DNA of 64,000 bases. Source: Burkholderia anthina. GTDB taxonomy: Bacteria; Pseudomonadota; Gammaproteobacteria; Burkholderiales; Burkholderiaceae. The position numbers and the translations under genes are program-made. The notes beneath the pieces were generated by a model. That model worked only from the letters and a program-made list of their open reading frames with translations, had not been told where the DNA came from and ran no database searches. The stretch is taken from positions 248,001-312,000 of the forward strand of contig NZ_CM003769.1 of assembly GCF_001547525.1 (NCBI RefSeq), given 5' to 3'. Shown here piece after piece: positions 43,268-52,493 of this stretch. Each line of letters opens with the position of its first letter. Positions within the stretch are counted from its first letter, which is position 1.

Positions 43268-44545
43268 TCACTCCTTCGCGAACGCGAGCAGGCGTTCGCC
43301 GAGTTTCTCCGGTTGCTCCTGCTGGATCCAGTGACCTGCGCCGTCGATCAGTTCGATGCCGCGCATGCTCGTCGCCGCCTTCGTTCGCATCAGATCGAGC
43401 GCGCCCGGCGCCGAATAGGTGCCCCAATCGCGCTTGCCGCCAATGAAGAGCGACGGAACGTCGATCGTTCTGCCCGAAAACAGGCGCAACTCCGCGTTCA
43501 GGTCGGGATCGGACAGCACACGATAAGCCTGAAGCGCACCCTGAAACCCGGTGCGGCCGTACTCCGCCGTGTACACGCCCAGTTCCGCGTCGGTCAGCCA
43601 TTTGCAGGCAAGGGCTTCCGCGGCGGACGGCTGGAATGGCGCGACGGTTTCGGGCATCGTCTTGCCGAGATCCATCACGTAATACGTGGGCATTTGCGCA
43701 AGCTCCGCGGCGGTGAGCGCCTTGAGCGGATGCGGCTTGTTCCCCGGCCAATCGGCGCTCTTCACATGGAAAAATGCACGAAGAAACGCGGACAAACCTT
43801 GGGGTGGATGCCACATGTCCCGGTTGGCGTTCCGTGTGCTCAGGTATTGCTGGTAATACGCTCTCGGCGGATCGAGCGCGGCAAGCGCCGCCGCCAGCTT
43901 CCCGCTTTCACTGTTCGGGCGAGCCGACGATGTCTCGTTTCGCGCCGTGTCGAACGGAAGCGCGGGCGGGCCGGGGAACGGTGCGCTCATCAGCACCACC
44001 GACGGAAAGACGTCAGGCCGCGCCAGCGCACAATACGCGGCCACGGGCGAGCCGAGGTCGTGTCCTGCCAGCATCGACGTATGCCGATACCCCAACGCCG
44101 AAACTAGTCCGAGGGCGTCGCGCGCCATGTTCAGGAAGCCGAAGGACCCGAGCGGGGCGTCATAGTCGTTCGCCCAGCCGGTGGTGCGTCCATACCCCCG
44201 CTGGTCGGGTGCGACGACGTGGTATCCCGCGTCGGCCAGGATGGGCATCAGATGCCGCCAGCCGTAGGCCAGATCCGGAAAACCGTGCAGAAGCAACGCG
44301 AGCGGCCGGCCGGCGCTTTCATGACCGGCTTCGAGAATATGGACATCGAGGCCGTTCACCCCGTGAATCATGCGCGAGCGCACCCCTTTGGGAAGCGTTC
44401 CTGCGGCGTAGGTCGGCATGGCCAAATCGCCTTCTCCTGTCGGGTTTGCGCGGGCAGGACGAAGCCACGCGGCAACCAGGCCGGCCGCGCCCATCGCGAG
44501 GACGGCTCGTCGCGGCGCCGATGGCTTGCTGTTGTCGACGGGCAT
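43268..44545 (-). CDS. epoxide-hydrolase-like alpha/beta hydrolase with export signal
   Basis: 425 aa from the ATG at 44545. N-terminal PRRAVLAMGAAGLVAAWLRP with cleavage after ARA looks like a Tat-type or Sec signal, so the enzyme is probably periplasmic. The fold has the epoxide-hydrolase/dehalogenase set: oxyanion HGFP (87-90), nucleophile Asp163 in AGHDLGSPVA and catalytic His405 in GAGHWIQQEQP. Soluble epoxide hydrolases open epoxides to diols through an aspartyl ester. Its promoter overlaps a tandem palindrome (44561-44593) that faces a TetR gene, so it is probably induced when the regulator binds a small hydrophobic ligand. Confidence 0.8.
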   Translation of the reverse strand: MPVDNSKPSAPRRAVLAMGAAGLVAAWLRPARANPTGEGDLAMPTYAAGTLPKGVRSRMIHGVNGLDVHILEAGHESAGRPLALLLHGFPDLAYGWRHLMPILADAGYHVVAPDQRGYGRTTGWANDYDAPLGSFGFLNMARDALGLVSALGYRHTSMLAGHDLGSPVAAYCALARPDVFPSVVLMSAPFPGPPALPFDTARNETSSARPNSESGKLAAALAALDPPRAYYQQYLSTRNANRDMWHPPQGLSAFLRAFFHVKSADWPGNKPHPLKALTAAELAQMPTYYVMDLGKTMPETVAPFQPSAAEALACKWLTDAELGVYTAEYGRTGFQGALQAYRVLSDPDLNAELRLFSGRTIDVPSLFIGGKRDWGTYSAPGALDLMRTKAATSMRGIELIDGAGHWIQQEQPEKLGERLLAFAKE

Positions 44546-44560
44546 CGTGGCGCTCCGTAA

Positions 44561-44593
44561 TATGGTGATCACCATAGTATGGCGATCGCCATA
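44561..44593. promoter_or_regulatory. tandem palindromic TetR operator
   Basis: TATGGTGATCACCATA (44561-44576) and TATGGCGATCGCCATA (44578-44593) are perfect 16-bp palindromes separated by one base, so their centres are 17 bp apart. They differ at only two symmetric positions. They lie between the divergent hydrolase (start 44545) and TetR (start 44627) genes. Two TetR dimers per operator on this spacing are well known in the family. Very likely the autoregulatory site. Confidence 0.85.
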
Positions 44594-44626
44594 GCCCGGT
44601 CAAGCGAAACGTGGTACGTTTGCCGC

Positions 44627-45208
44627 ATGACACGCAAGACTGACGCTCGCGCTCGCGCGATTGCCACGGCGGAACGGCTGTTTCGCATCCAGGGCTACAC
44701 CGCGACCGGACTGACCCAGATCCTCGAAGAAAGCGGCGCCCCCAAAGGATCGTTCTACTTCCACTTCCCACGCGGCAAGGCGCAGCTCGCGGAGGAAGCC
44801 ATCGATCATTACGTCACGAATCGAATTGCCGTCTTGCGGAACATCTCGGCTGAGACGACCGGTCATGCGCTGAATTTTGTTCGCCGGATCCTCAGCACAT
44901 TTGCCGCCGAAATGGTCGCCACCGATTTCCAGTACGGGTGCCTGATGCAAAACCTGGCGAACGAACTGCCCGCGCTCGACGCCGAACTCACCCAGCGGGT
45001 CGCGCGCGGGTTTGCCGATTCGACCGAGGTCATTGCGGCGCATTTCCGGGGGTGCGGTTTCGCTTCCGCACGCGCATCGTCAGCCGCGGCCGCGCTGGTC
45101 GCCGCGCTCGAAGGCGCCCGCACGATTGCGCGTCTGGAACGCTCGCCGGCCGTGTTCGACGCGCTGGCGGAGGTCAGCGGCCAAAGGTGGGCGGCTTCAG
45201 AAGGGTGA
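44627..45208 (+). CDS. TetR-family repressor
   Basis: 193 aa from the ATG at 44627 (MTRKTDARARAIATAERLFR); an upstream in-frame extension would run through the operator. HTH: TGLTQILEESGAPKGSFYFH. The C-terminal ligand domain contains GCLMQNLANELPALDAELTQ, as in AcrR-type regulators of the YcdC_C/TetR_C_16 kind. Divergent from the hydrolase gene with the tandem palindrome between them, so it should repress both until a ligand binds. Confidence 0.9.
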   Translation: MTRKTDARARAIATAERLFRIQGYTATGLTQILEESGAPKGSFYFHFPRGKAQLAEEAIDHYVTNRIAVLRNISAETTGHALNFVRRILSTFAAEMVATDFQYGCLMQNLANELPALDAELTQRVARGFADSTEVIAAHFRGCGFASARASSAAAALVAALEGARTIARLERSPAVFDALAEVSGQRWAASEG

Positions 45209-45356
45209 TTCGGCCCGATGTTCCCGTGACGAGTCGTCCGTGACTTCTGCCGATCACGGGGCATCGCCCGTTGCCGAGATGCCGCGAATGCTGTCGACTG
45301 CGTTCGCTCGAATGGCGCAGCGGTAACCGGGCAACATGAACGGTGGGGAAACTGGC

Positions 45357-45878
45357 ATGCAGACGCATTCAAAGAAAACCGAACAGGTCGGCCTCCCCGC
45401 GCACTCGAGGCTGAGCCGCTCATACGGCACGGCGGATTTCGCCGACGCATTTTCGGTGGCCTTGCCGGCCACCGCCTGTAACGACGCGGCGTCTCTCGCC
45501 CGACACATCTTTACCGGGCAACCCAAGTGGATCGCGCTGCTGCTACGCATCCGGGACCTGGTCGTGTGGCCGTTCGGCCTGAAAGGAACGGCTGATTTGA
45601 AAGCCGCGAACGGCGACCGAATCAGCATTTTTCGCGTGTTCGAACGACACGACGACGAGATCATTCTGGGCGAGGACGACACGCATCTCGATTTCCGTGT
45701 GTCGGTGCTCGTGCAGCCCGCATCCGATGGCCTGCCCCGGCGACTGACGCTCACCACCCTCGTTTTCTACAATCGTCCGTTGGGCCGGGTTTATCTCGGC
45801 GTCATCGCGCCTTTCCATCGCCTCGTCGTGCGATCCTCGCTCGACCAGGCACAGGCGCTCGGATGGCCGGGCCGATAG
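45357..45878 (+). CDS. DUF2867-family protein
   Basis: 173 aa from the ATG at 45357, which has GTGGGG 8 nt upstream; an ATG at 45336 in the same frame is possible. Features: SYGTADFADAFSVALPATAC, GQPKWIALLLRIRDLVVWPF, HDDEIILGEDDTHLDFRVSV and TTLVFYNRPLGRVYLGVIAP. This is the DUF2867 pattern, a cytosolic alpha/beta protein of unknown role that often accompanies NmrA-type or SDR genes and regulators. It follows the TetR gene by 148 bp. Confidence 0.7.
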   Translation: MQTHSKKTEQVGLPAHSRLSRSYGTADFADAFSVALPATACNDAASLARHIFTGQPKWIALLLRIRDLVVWPFGLKGTADLKAANGDRISIFRVFERHDDEIILGEDDTHLDFRVSVLVQPASDGLPRRLTLTTLVFYNRPLGRVYLGVIAPFHRLVVRSSLDQAQALGWPGR

Positions 45879-45997
45879 CCGCCGGAAAGCCCGGCGCCGC
45901 CGCAGGCGCCGTCACGGCGACATCGACGGTCGCGACGGCGTTTTCATTTGCCGGTGGTCTGAACGACCGGCCTTCCTCGCGACGCCGAGGCCGCGGA

Positions 45998-46900
45998 TCA
46001 ATGCGAAGCACCGAACAGTCGAATCACGACGCCGCGCAGCCACCGGTTGCCGGCCTCGTGGTGATAGCGCGCGTGCCAATGCTGCCGTACCGCGAAGCCT
46101 TCGACGGGAATCGGGCACGCATGAACCGCCAGATCGTTGGCCTGCGCCAGCGTCTCGCCGATATGACGCGGTAGCGTCGTGATCAGGTCGGTCGTCTGCA
46201 CGATCGCCCCCAACCCCAGAAAGCCCGGCAATTCCAGCACCACGTCCCGCTCGATACGCGCCTGCCGCAGCGCCTGTTCGAGGAGTTGTGCCCCCGTTCC
46301 CGCCGTAATGGCGACATGCCCCTCCGAACGATATTGCTTTACCCCAAGCCGGCCGCGAATCCGCGGGTGATGCCGGTTCACCAGACAAATCCAGTCCTGG
46401 TCATACAGCTTCTGCTGGTAAATACCGCCGCCAAGCCACGGCACGTAGCCGATCGCGAGATCGGCTTCGCCGGATTCGAGCGCCCGCTCCGTATTGCCGT
46501 CGATCCGTGCGGCTTCCAGCCGGACGCCCGGCGCCTGCGCGCGGACATGGGCCAGCAGCCGCGGCAGCAGCGTCACGTGGCTCGCGTCGGTCATGCAGAT
46601 GCGAAAGCGCCGCTGCGCGGTCGCCGGATCGAACGCGATCTCCCACGCCGTGAAGCGCCGCAGCGATTCGAGGATTTCCCGGCATGGCCCGATCAGTGCG
46701 TCGGCTTGCGGTGTCGGCGCCATGCCGCCGGGCGTGCGAATGAAGAGCGGATCGTGCAGATGTTCCCGCAGGTGCCCGAGCCAGATGCTGACGGTCGGCT
46801 GGCTCTGGCCGAGCTGCTCGGCGACGCGCGTGACGCTGCGCACGTCGTACAGGAGATCGAATAGCTGAAGCAGCTTCAGGTCCGGCAGATCGGCGGGCAT
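45998..46900 (-). CDS. LysR-family regulator (LinR/PnbR-like), divergent from the CoA-transferase operon
   Basis: 300 aa from the ATG at 46900 (MPADLPDLKLLQLFDLLYDV). HTH: SVTRVAEQLGQSQPTVSIWL. The substrate domain starts RRFRICMTDASHVTLLPRLL, typical of the NodD/LinR/PnbR branch that controls catabolic operons. It faces the five-gene operon starting at 47000, with 99 bp between, where CCATTG is repeated (about 46928-46943). Likely its activator. Confidence 0.88.
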   Translation of the reverse strand: MPADLPDLKLLQLFDLLYDVRSVTRVAEQLGQSQPTVSIWLGHLREHLHDPLFIRTPGGMAPTPQADALIGPCREILESLRRFTAWEIAFDPATAQRRFRICMTDASHVTLLPRLLAHVRAQAPGVRLEAARIDGNTERALESGEADLAIGYVPWLGGGIYQQKLYDQDWICLVNRHHPRIRGRLGVKQYRSEGHVAITAGTGAQLLEQALRQARIERDVVLELPGFLGLGAIVQTTDLITTLPRHIGETLAQANDLAVHACPIPVEGFAVRQHWHARYHHEAGNRWLRGVVIRLFGASH

Positions 46901-46999
46901 CGTCGCATTATTGTCCGTGGCAATGACGCCATTGTATCCATTGCATTGTCGACATGAGCGGCGGCTCCTATCGTGAGGCCATACGTCAAGGAGACACCA

Positions 47000-47950
47000 T
47001 TGAAAATTGCAATTCTGGGTGCTGGCGCGCTGGGCTGTGCGATCGGCGCCACCCTCACTGAAGGCGGTCACGAGACCTGGTTGATCGACCGCTCGCCCGC
47101 GCACGTCGACGCGATGTGTCGCGACGGCCTGCGGGTCGACGACGCCCGCGGCACGCGCCAGGTACGCGTCCATGCGACGACGCAGGCCGCCGAAGTCGGC
47201 GTGGCCGACTTGGTGGTGGTCCTGGTCAAGTCGTTTCACACCGATGCGGCCATCCGCGGCGCGCAGTCGCTGGTGGGGCCCGATACCGTCGTGCTGTCGC
47301 TGCAGAACGGCCTCGGGCACGAGGACATCCTGAGCGACGCCGTCGGCCGCGAACGCGTCCTCGCGGGCAAGACCTACGTCGGCGGCGTGCTGCGCGGGCC
47401 GGGCCATATCGAATCCGGCGTGATCGGCAAGCACACCTACATCGGTGAACTCGACGGACGCATCACGCCGCGCGTGCAGGCGATCGCCGCCGCGTTCGAT
47501 ACCGCCGGCCTCGCGACGACGATCAGCGACAACATCGTCGGCACGATGTGGGACAAGCTGCTGGTGAATGTCGCGACCGGCGCGCTGACCGGCCTCACCG
47601 GCCTCACCTACGGGCAGCTTTACGACGAGCCGCTGCTCAAGGCGACGTCGCTCGCGGCCGTGGCCGAGGCGATCGCGGCGGCGCAGGCAGCCGGCGTCAG
47701 GCTATCGATGACCGATCCCGAACAAGCGTGGACGCTCGCCGCCGAGGGGCTGCCGGCAGCCTTCAAGACCTCGATGCTGCAGAGCCTGGAGAAAGGCTCG
47801 ATCACCGAGATCGACTTCATCAACGGTTCGGTCGTGCGCGCCGGGCAGCGCCACGGCGTGCCGACGCCGGTCAATGCCACGCTCGTCGCCTGCATCAAGG
47901 GGCTGGAGCGCGCGATGGCCGATCGCCAACGCGAGGAGGCAGCCGCATGA
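47000..47950 (+). CDS. 2-dehydropantoate 2-reductase-like (ketopantoate-reductase family) oxidoreductase
   Basis: 316 aa from a TTG at 47000: AAGGAG at 46988-46993 is 6 nt upstream and the protein then starts MKIAILGAGALGCAIGATL, the canonical Rossmann start. An ATG further upstream would lie before that site. Family motifs: GAGALGCAIG, VVLVKSFHTDAAI, LSLQNGLGHED and TMWDKLLVNVATGALTGLTG, plus ITEIDFINGSVVRAG. True PanE makes pantoate, but this copy sits in a catabolic-looking operon, so it may act on another 2-oxo or beta-keto acid. First gene of the operon; its stop overlaps the next start (ATGA). Confidence 0.82.
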   Translation: MKIAILGAGALGCAIGATLTEGGHETWLIDRSPAHVDAMCRDGLRVDDARGTRQVRVHATTQAAEVGVADLVVVLVKSFHTDAAIRGAQSLVGPDTVVLSLQNGLGHEDILSDAVGRERVLAGKTYVGGVLRGPGHIESGVIGKHTYIGELDGRITPRVQAIAAAFDTAGLATTISDNIVGTMWDKLLVNVATGALTGLTGLTYGQLYDEPLLKATSLAAVAEAIAAAQAAGVRLSMTDPEQAWTLAAEGLPAAFKTSMLQSLEKGSITEIDFINGSVVRAGQRHGVPTPVNATLVACIKGLERAMADRQREEAAA

Positions 47951-48339
47951 GCGCCACGAAAGCCTATCTCGAACACGTTGCGATCTGGGTGAAGGACATC
48001 CGCTGGCACATCCGTTTCTTCGAGGAAGTCCTCGGCATGACGCTGCGCGAAGTGGACGGCACGCTCGACGCACCGCGGCAGTACTGGACGCTCGGCGGCC
48101 TGCAGTTCATCCACGCGCCGGAACATGACGGCCCGGAAGGCCGGCTCGCCCATCTCGGCGTGATGTGCGAGGACCTGGAGGCCGCGCTGGCCGCCGCGCG
48201 GCGGTTCGACGTGACCGAGATGCCGCAGGGGCGCAACTGGATTCGCCTGCCCGACGGGCTCGCCGTCGAGCTGATTCAGGCCCGGCCGGCTTGCTGCGTC
48301 GCGCAGGCGCTGGCGATCAACCCGCGCGCGGAGGCATGA
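47947..48339 (+). CDS. VOC/glyoxalase-fold protein
   Basis: 130 aa, overlapping the upstream stop by 4 bp. One vicinal-oxygen-chelate module: LEHVAIWVKDIRWHIRFFEE, LGMTLREVDG, LQFIHAPEH, AHLGVMCEDLEAALAAA and IRLPDGLAVELIQ, with His10 and Glu at the end as likely metal ligands. Small VOC enzymes act as lyases, isomerases, epimerases or dioxygenases. The CoA-transferase and hydratase nearby make a methylmalonyl-CoA-epimerase-like role possible, but this is inference. Confidence 0.78.
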   Translation: MSATKAYLEHVAIWVKDIRWHIRFFEEVLGMTLREVDGTLDAPRQYWTLGGLQFIHAPEHDGPEGRLAHLGVMCEDLEAALAAARRFDVTEMPQGRNWIRLPDGLAVELIQARPACCVAQALAINPRAEA

Positions 48340-48800
48340 CCATGACGATCGTCGAGAAATACTGGGACGACGCGCGCGAGGGCGACACGTGCACGAGCCC
48401 GACCTACCGGGTAACCAAGGAGCGCATTCTCGCGTATGCCGACCTCACCGGCGACCATACGCCCGTTCACGTGGACGAGGCATACGCGAACGCCAGCCAT
48501 TTCGGCTGCCTCGTCGCGCACGGGCTGTTCGGGCTATCCATCGCCGACGGTCTGAAAACGCAGAGCGACTATCGCTTCCTGCCGGGCATGTCGCTCGGCT
48601 GGACCTGGGATTTCCTGCTGCCGATCAAGGTCGGCGACGTGCTGCACGTGACGTTCCGCGTCGGCTCGATGCGGGCCAGCAAGAGCCGCCCGGACTGGGG
48701 CATCGTCGTGCTGCCGTCGGAGCTGATCAATCAGGACGGGCAGGTCGTTCAACGCGGCGAACATCGTCTGATGGTGCCGCGCCGTCCGGAGGCACTGTGA
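48336..48800 (+). CDS. MaoC-like enoyl-CoA hydratase
   Basis: 154 aa with a 4-bp overlap at both gene borders on the 5' side (ATGA). Hot-dog fold: ILAYADLTGDHTPVHVDEAY carries the hydratase-2 catalytic Asp and His (Asp-x4-His), and FGCLVAHGLFGLSIADGL the following helix. It would add water across a 2-enoyl-CoA, such as mesaconyl-CoA or another branched acyl-CoA produced with the adjacent CoA-transferase. Confidence 0.85.
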   Translation: MTMTIVEKYWDDAREGDTCTSPTYRVTKERILAYADLTGDHTPVHVDEAYANASHFGCLVAHGLFGLSIADGLKTQSDYRFLPGMSLGWTWDFLLPIKVGDVLHVTFRVGSMRASKSRPDWGIVVLPSELINQDGQVVQRGEHRLMVPRRPEAL

Positions 48801-50023
48801 TGCAGGCCCGTCCCCTCGAAGGCATTCGCGTCGTCGACTACAGCCATTTCCTCGCCGGCCCGTATGTCGGGCGCTGTCTCGCGGCGCTCGGCGCCGAAGT
48901 CATCAAGGTCGAGCGTCCCGGCACCGGCGACGCCGGGCGACAGCACGCAACCGTGCTCGACGACCAGCAAAGCGGCTACTTCCTGCAGCTCAACATGGGC
49001 AAGCGCGGCGTGAGCGTGAACATGAAGGACGCGCGCGGCAAGGCGTTCATGCAGCGGCTGTGCGACTCCGCCGACGTCTTCATCGAAAACTATCGTCCGG
49101 GTGCGCTGGACAAGCTCGGGCTCGGCTATGCCGAACTGTCGGCGCGCAATCCGGGCCTCGTCTACTGCTCGATTTCGGCGTACGGTCACACCGGCCCCGA
49201 TGCGCATCGCGCGGGCTTCGGGCTGATCGCCGAAGCGAAGAGCGGGATCATGCAGATGGTCGGCACGCCGGGCGAGCGCCCGCCGCTGCTGCGCATTTCG
49301 CTCGGCGACATGTACACCGGCATTCATGCGGTCGCGGCGATCAACGCCGCGCTGCTGGGGCGCGTGAAGAGCGGCCGCGGTCAACACGTCGACATGGCGC
49401 TGTACGACACGCTGGTGTCGATGCACGAATACGCGGTGCAGTGCTACACGCTCAAGGGCGTGCTGCCCGAGCAGACCGGACACGACATGCCCACCTCGAC
49501 GCTCTATGGCGTATTCCGCGCCGCGGATGGCGATCTCGTGATCGCCGCGCAGGTTGACGACGCATGGAAGCGCTTCGCCGAACTGATCGCGACGCACGGC
49601 GGCCCGGCGGGCTTCGGCGCCGACACGCGGTTTCACGACAGCACCGGACGCAACGCGCACCGCGCGGAAATCCTGTCGGTGGTCGAGCCGTGGGTGGCCG
49701 TGCGTTCCGTCGCGTCGGTACTGGATCTGCTGGACGGCATCGACGTGCCCTGCGCGAAGGTGCAGCGCATCGACGAGGTGTTGAACGATCCGCAGATCCA
49801 GGCCCGAGGCATGGTCGTCGAGCAACAGCATCCGCGCTACGGGACGCTGCGCCTGCCCAACTTGCCGTTCCGGTTCTCCGATTGCGATACGACGATTCGC
49901 GACGTCGCGCCCGATCTCGGGGAGCACAACGCGGTAGTCGCGCGTTCCCTCGGGTTCGATGCGGCCGAAATCGACGCGATGCAGGCCGACGGCGTCCTCT
50001 ATTCGAAAGCGAGCCAATCATGA
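48800..50023 (+). CDS. CaiB/BaiF family (class III) CoA-transferase
   Basis: 407 aa, ATG at 48800 overlapping the previous stop by one base. Class III features: LEGIRVVDYSHFLAGPYVGR, LGAEVIKVERPGTGDAGR, DVFIENYRPGALDKLGLGY and the catalytic Asp in GDMYTGIHAVAAI. Family members move CoA between acids, for example from succinyl-CoA to a dicarboxylate. It activates the operon substrate for the MaoC hydratase. Confidence 0.9.
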   Translation: MQARPLEGIRVVDYSHFLAGPYVGRCLAALGAEVIKVERPGTGDAGRQHATVLDDQQSGYFLQLNMGKRGVSVNMKDARGKAFMQRLCDSADVFIENYRPGALDKLGLGYAELSARNPGLVYCSISAYGHTGPDAHRAGFGLIAEAKSGIMQMVGTPGERPPLLRISLGDMYTGIHAVAAINAALLGRVKSGRGQHVDMALYDTLVSMHEYAVQCYTLKGVLPEQTGHDMPTSTLYGVFRAADGDLVIAAQVDDAWKRFAELIATHGGPAGFGADTRFHDSTGRNAHRAEILSVVEPWVAVRSVASVLDLLDGIDVPCAKVQRIDEVLNDPQIQARGMVVEQQHPRYGTLRLPNLPFRFSDCDTTIRDVAPDLGEHNAVVARSLGFDAAEIDAMQADGVLYSKASQS

Positions 50024-50853
50024 CCGACCAATACGCGGTGATCGGCAATCCGATCGGACACACGAAATCTCCGCTGATTCACGGCCTCTTCGCGCAAGCG
50101 ACGCGGCAGGACCTCCGCTATACGGCGATCGAGGGTCCGCTCGAGCCGGCAGGCGCCTTTGCTGCCGCGGTGCGTGCGTTTTTCGACGGCGGCGGCAAAG
50201 GTATCAACGTCACCGCGCCGTTCAAGCTCGACGCGTTCGCGATGTCGGACGAACGCAGCGAGCGTGCGCGGCTCGCGGGCGCGGCCAATGCGCTGAAGTT
50301 CGACGGCGGCCGCATCCTGGCGGACAACTTCGACGGCATCGGGCTGGTTCGCGATATCGAAGCGAACCTCAATCTGCCGATGGCCGGCAAGCGTGTGCTG
50401 GTGCTCGGTGCGGGCGGCGCGGCGCGCGGCGCGCTGTTGCCGTTCCTCGAAGCCGGCCCGGCGGAACTCGTGATCGCGAATCGCGACGTCGACAAGGCGC
50501 GCGCACTGGCCGCGCAAGTCGCCGGGCGAGGCCCGCTGGTTGCCGGCAGCTACGCGGACCTCGCGCGGATGGGACGTTTCGACCTGGTCGTCAATGCGAC
50601 GTCGGCCAGTCTGACGGGCGACCTGCCGCCCGTCCCGCCGAGCGTGTTCAGTCCGAAGGGAACCGCCTACGAACTCGCTTATGGCAAGCGTCTCACGCCG
50701 TTTCTCCGCCTCGCGAAAAACGCCGGCGTGCACGGGATCGCGGACGGCGTCGGCATGCTGGTCGAGCAGGCGGCCGAAGCGTTCGCATGGTGGCGCGGCG
50801 TGCGCCCCGAGACCAGCGCGGTGATCGATCGGCTGGCCGTGCCGTTTGATTGA
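50020..50853 (+). CDS. shikimate-dehydrogenase-family (AroE-like) oxidoreductase
   Basis: 277 aa, ATG at 50020 overlapping the previous stop. Motifs: VIGNPIGHTKSPLIHGLFAQ, the shikimate-binding NVTAPFKLDAF (Lys of the usual NVTxPxK is present), GAANALKFDGG, DNFDGIGLVRDI and the NADP loop VLGAGGAARGALLPFLEAG. A genuine housekeeping aroE would normally be elsewhere, so this may be a paralog acting on quinate, shikimate or a related hydroxy acid within the operon. Last gene of the five. Confidence 0.85.
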   Translation: MTDQYAVIGNPIGHTKSPLIHGLFAQATRQDLRYTAIEGPLEPAGAFAAAVRAFFDGGGKGINVTAPFKLDAFAMSDERSERARLAGAANALKFDGGRILADNFDGIGLVRDIEANLNLPMAGKRVLVLGAGGAARGALLPFLEAGPAELVIANRDVDKARALAAQVAGRGPLVAGSYADLARMGRFDLVVNATSASLTGDLPPVPPSVFSPKGTAYELAYGKRLTPFLRLAKNAGVHGIADGVGMLVEQAAEAFAWWRGVRPETSAVIDRLAVPFD

Positions 50854-51192
50854 ACAGGCGACGGGACCGGCATGCGGGCGATCCCGATGCGCGACGGCAT
50901 CGATTGCGACATGCTCGGCAGGCGCGAGACGGCAGGCCCGGCGCCTCCCCGGTGAACGACCTGCGGCGAGCGAACGCGCAACCGGTCGACAATGCCGAAT
51001 ACGATCGGTTGCGCGTCGCACGCAAGCCCATGCCAGCATCATTGCGCGGCCAGCCGGCGATCGATGCGCCGGCGTGTTCGGCACCGCTTCCACCCCGCAT
51101 TTTTTCAGCTTGCCGCCGCAGTGCTCGCACGCTGGGCGCCCTTGCCTTGCCGCTGCCTTCACCGCACGCCCGATACCCTGCCGAACACCGTC
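50854..51192. other. gene-free spacer between AroE-like and MFS genes
   Basis: 339 bp. No open frame looks like a protein; frames that join it to the MFS gene are rich in Arg/His and lack any membrane helix. I see no strong terminator, and no operator-like dyad. Confidence 0.5.
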
Positions 51193-52425
51193 ATGCCGGA
51201 CACCACGCGCCCCGCTCGCCTGAACTTCGCGCTCATGTTGCCGCTGCTGCTCGCGGCCCAGCCGGTGGCGACCGACAGTTACCTGCCGGCGCTACCGGAA
51301 ATCGCTGCAACGCTGGGATCGGCCAGCGTCAGCCTCACGGTTTTCGCGTTGATATTCGGTATCGGACAATTGCCGATGGGCAGTCTTTCCGACCGGTTCG
51401 GCCGCCGTCCCGTCTTGCTGACCGGCCTTGCGCTCTATGCGCTGACCGCATTGGCGGCGGCGCTCGCGTCAACCGCCGTGATGCTGGTGGCCGCGCGTGC
51501 GATGCAGGGCTTCGCGATGGCCGCGATACTGGTATGCGCCCGTGCGGCGGTGCGCGACCGGTATTCGGCCGGCGACGGCCCATACGTGATGGCGCGCGGT
51601 TTCATGGGAATGGGGATGATGGCGTTCCTTGCCCCGATTCTCGGTGCGTACGTCACGCAGCACGCCGGTTGGCGATGGGTACTCGCGGGGATGAGCCTGT
51701 ATGCGTTCGGCTTGCTCGTCATGTGCTGGTACGGCTTCGAGGAAAGCGCCGCCAGTATCGCGCCGCGCCGGAACTCGACCGGGGACGTGCGCGAGATATT
51801 CGGCAATGCCCCATTCAGGGTATGGACGCTGCTGGCCGCGTCGACGTACACCGGCATGTTCTGCTTTCTGCTGCTTTCTCCGACGATCTATATCCGGAAC
51901 CTCGGCATCTCGCCCCAGCGATACGGCTGGATACCGGCGAGCGGGACGCTCGTCTATGTCCTGAGCACCTACGGCTGCCGCCGGTTGCTCCGACGTCAAA
52001 GCATGCTGCGAACGGTGCGCCAGGGCGCGACGTTGAGCCTTTCCGGCGCGGTGATCCAGGCATTGGGGTGTGCGCTGCTTCCCGGCAGCATCTGGCCGCT
52101 GCTCGTCGGGCATGGCGTGTATTGCCTCGGCCACGGGATCCATCAGCCATGCGGGCAGGCAGGGGCGGTCAGCGGCCTGCCTCACCTCGCCGGCCGCGCG
52201 GTATCGTGGTCCGGCTTCATCATGATGTTCTTCGCCTTCAGCGTGGGACAGACGGCGGCGGTTTTCACCGATCCGCGCTATCAATCGGGGGCGTGGCCGA
52301 TGGTGGTGCCGATGCTCGTCGTCGGCGTCACGCTGGTCACGATCGCGTTTGCGTGGTTGCCGAAAATCGGTGGCACGACGTTGGTCGCGGCAACGGTTCC
52401 GGCGCGGGCGGTGGATGGTCGATGA
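51193..52425 (+). CDS. Bcr/CflA-type MFS drug exporter
   Basis: 410 aa from the ATG at 51193 (MPDTTRPARLNFALMLPLLL); upstream in-frame sequence is Arg/Cys-rich and not membrane-like. Twelve membrane segments with Bcr/CflA motifs: ATDSYLPALPEIAATLG in helix 1, GQLPMGSLSDRFGRRPVLLT and RAMQGFAMAAILVCARAAVR. It expels drugs or other small molecules with protons. Its orientation after the CoA-transferase operon could indicate cotranscription, but the 339-bp gap argues against that. Confidence 0.84.
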   Translation: MPDTTRPARLNFALMLPLLLAAQPVATDSYLPALPEIAATLGSASVSLTVFALIFGIGQLPMGSLSDRFGRRPVLLTGLALYALTALAAALASTAVMLVAARAMQGFAMAAILVCARAAVRDRYSAGDGPYVMARGFMGMGMMAFLAPILGAYVTQHAGWRWVLAGMSLYAFGLLVMCWYGFEESAASIAPRRNSTGDVREIFGNAPFRVWTLLAASTYTGMFCFLLLSPTIYIRNLGISPQRYGWIPASGTLVYVLSTYGCRRLLRRQSMLRTVRQGATLSLSGAVIQALGCALLPGSIWPLLVGHGVYCLGHGIHQPCGQAGAVSGLPHLAGRAVSWSGFIMMFFAFSVGQTAAVFTDPRYQSGAWPMVVPMLVVGVTLVTIAFAWLPKIGGTTLVAATVPARAVDGR

Positions 52426-52493
52426 GGTGCTTCGGGCAGTTGGCTGGCGAAGCAACGCGAACGCCTGCCCGACGTCGCGTCGATCAGCCACGC

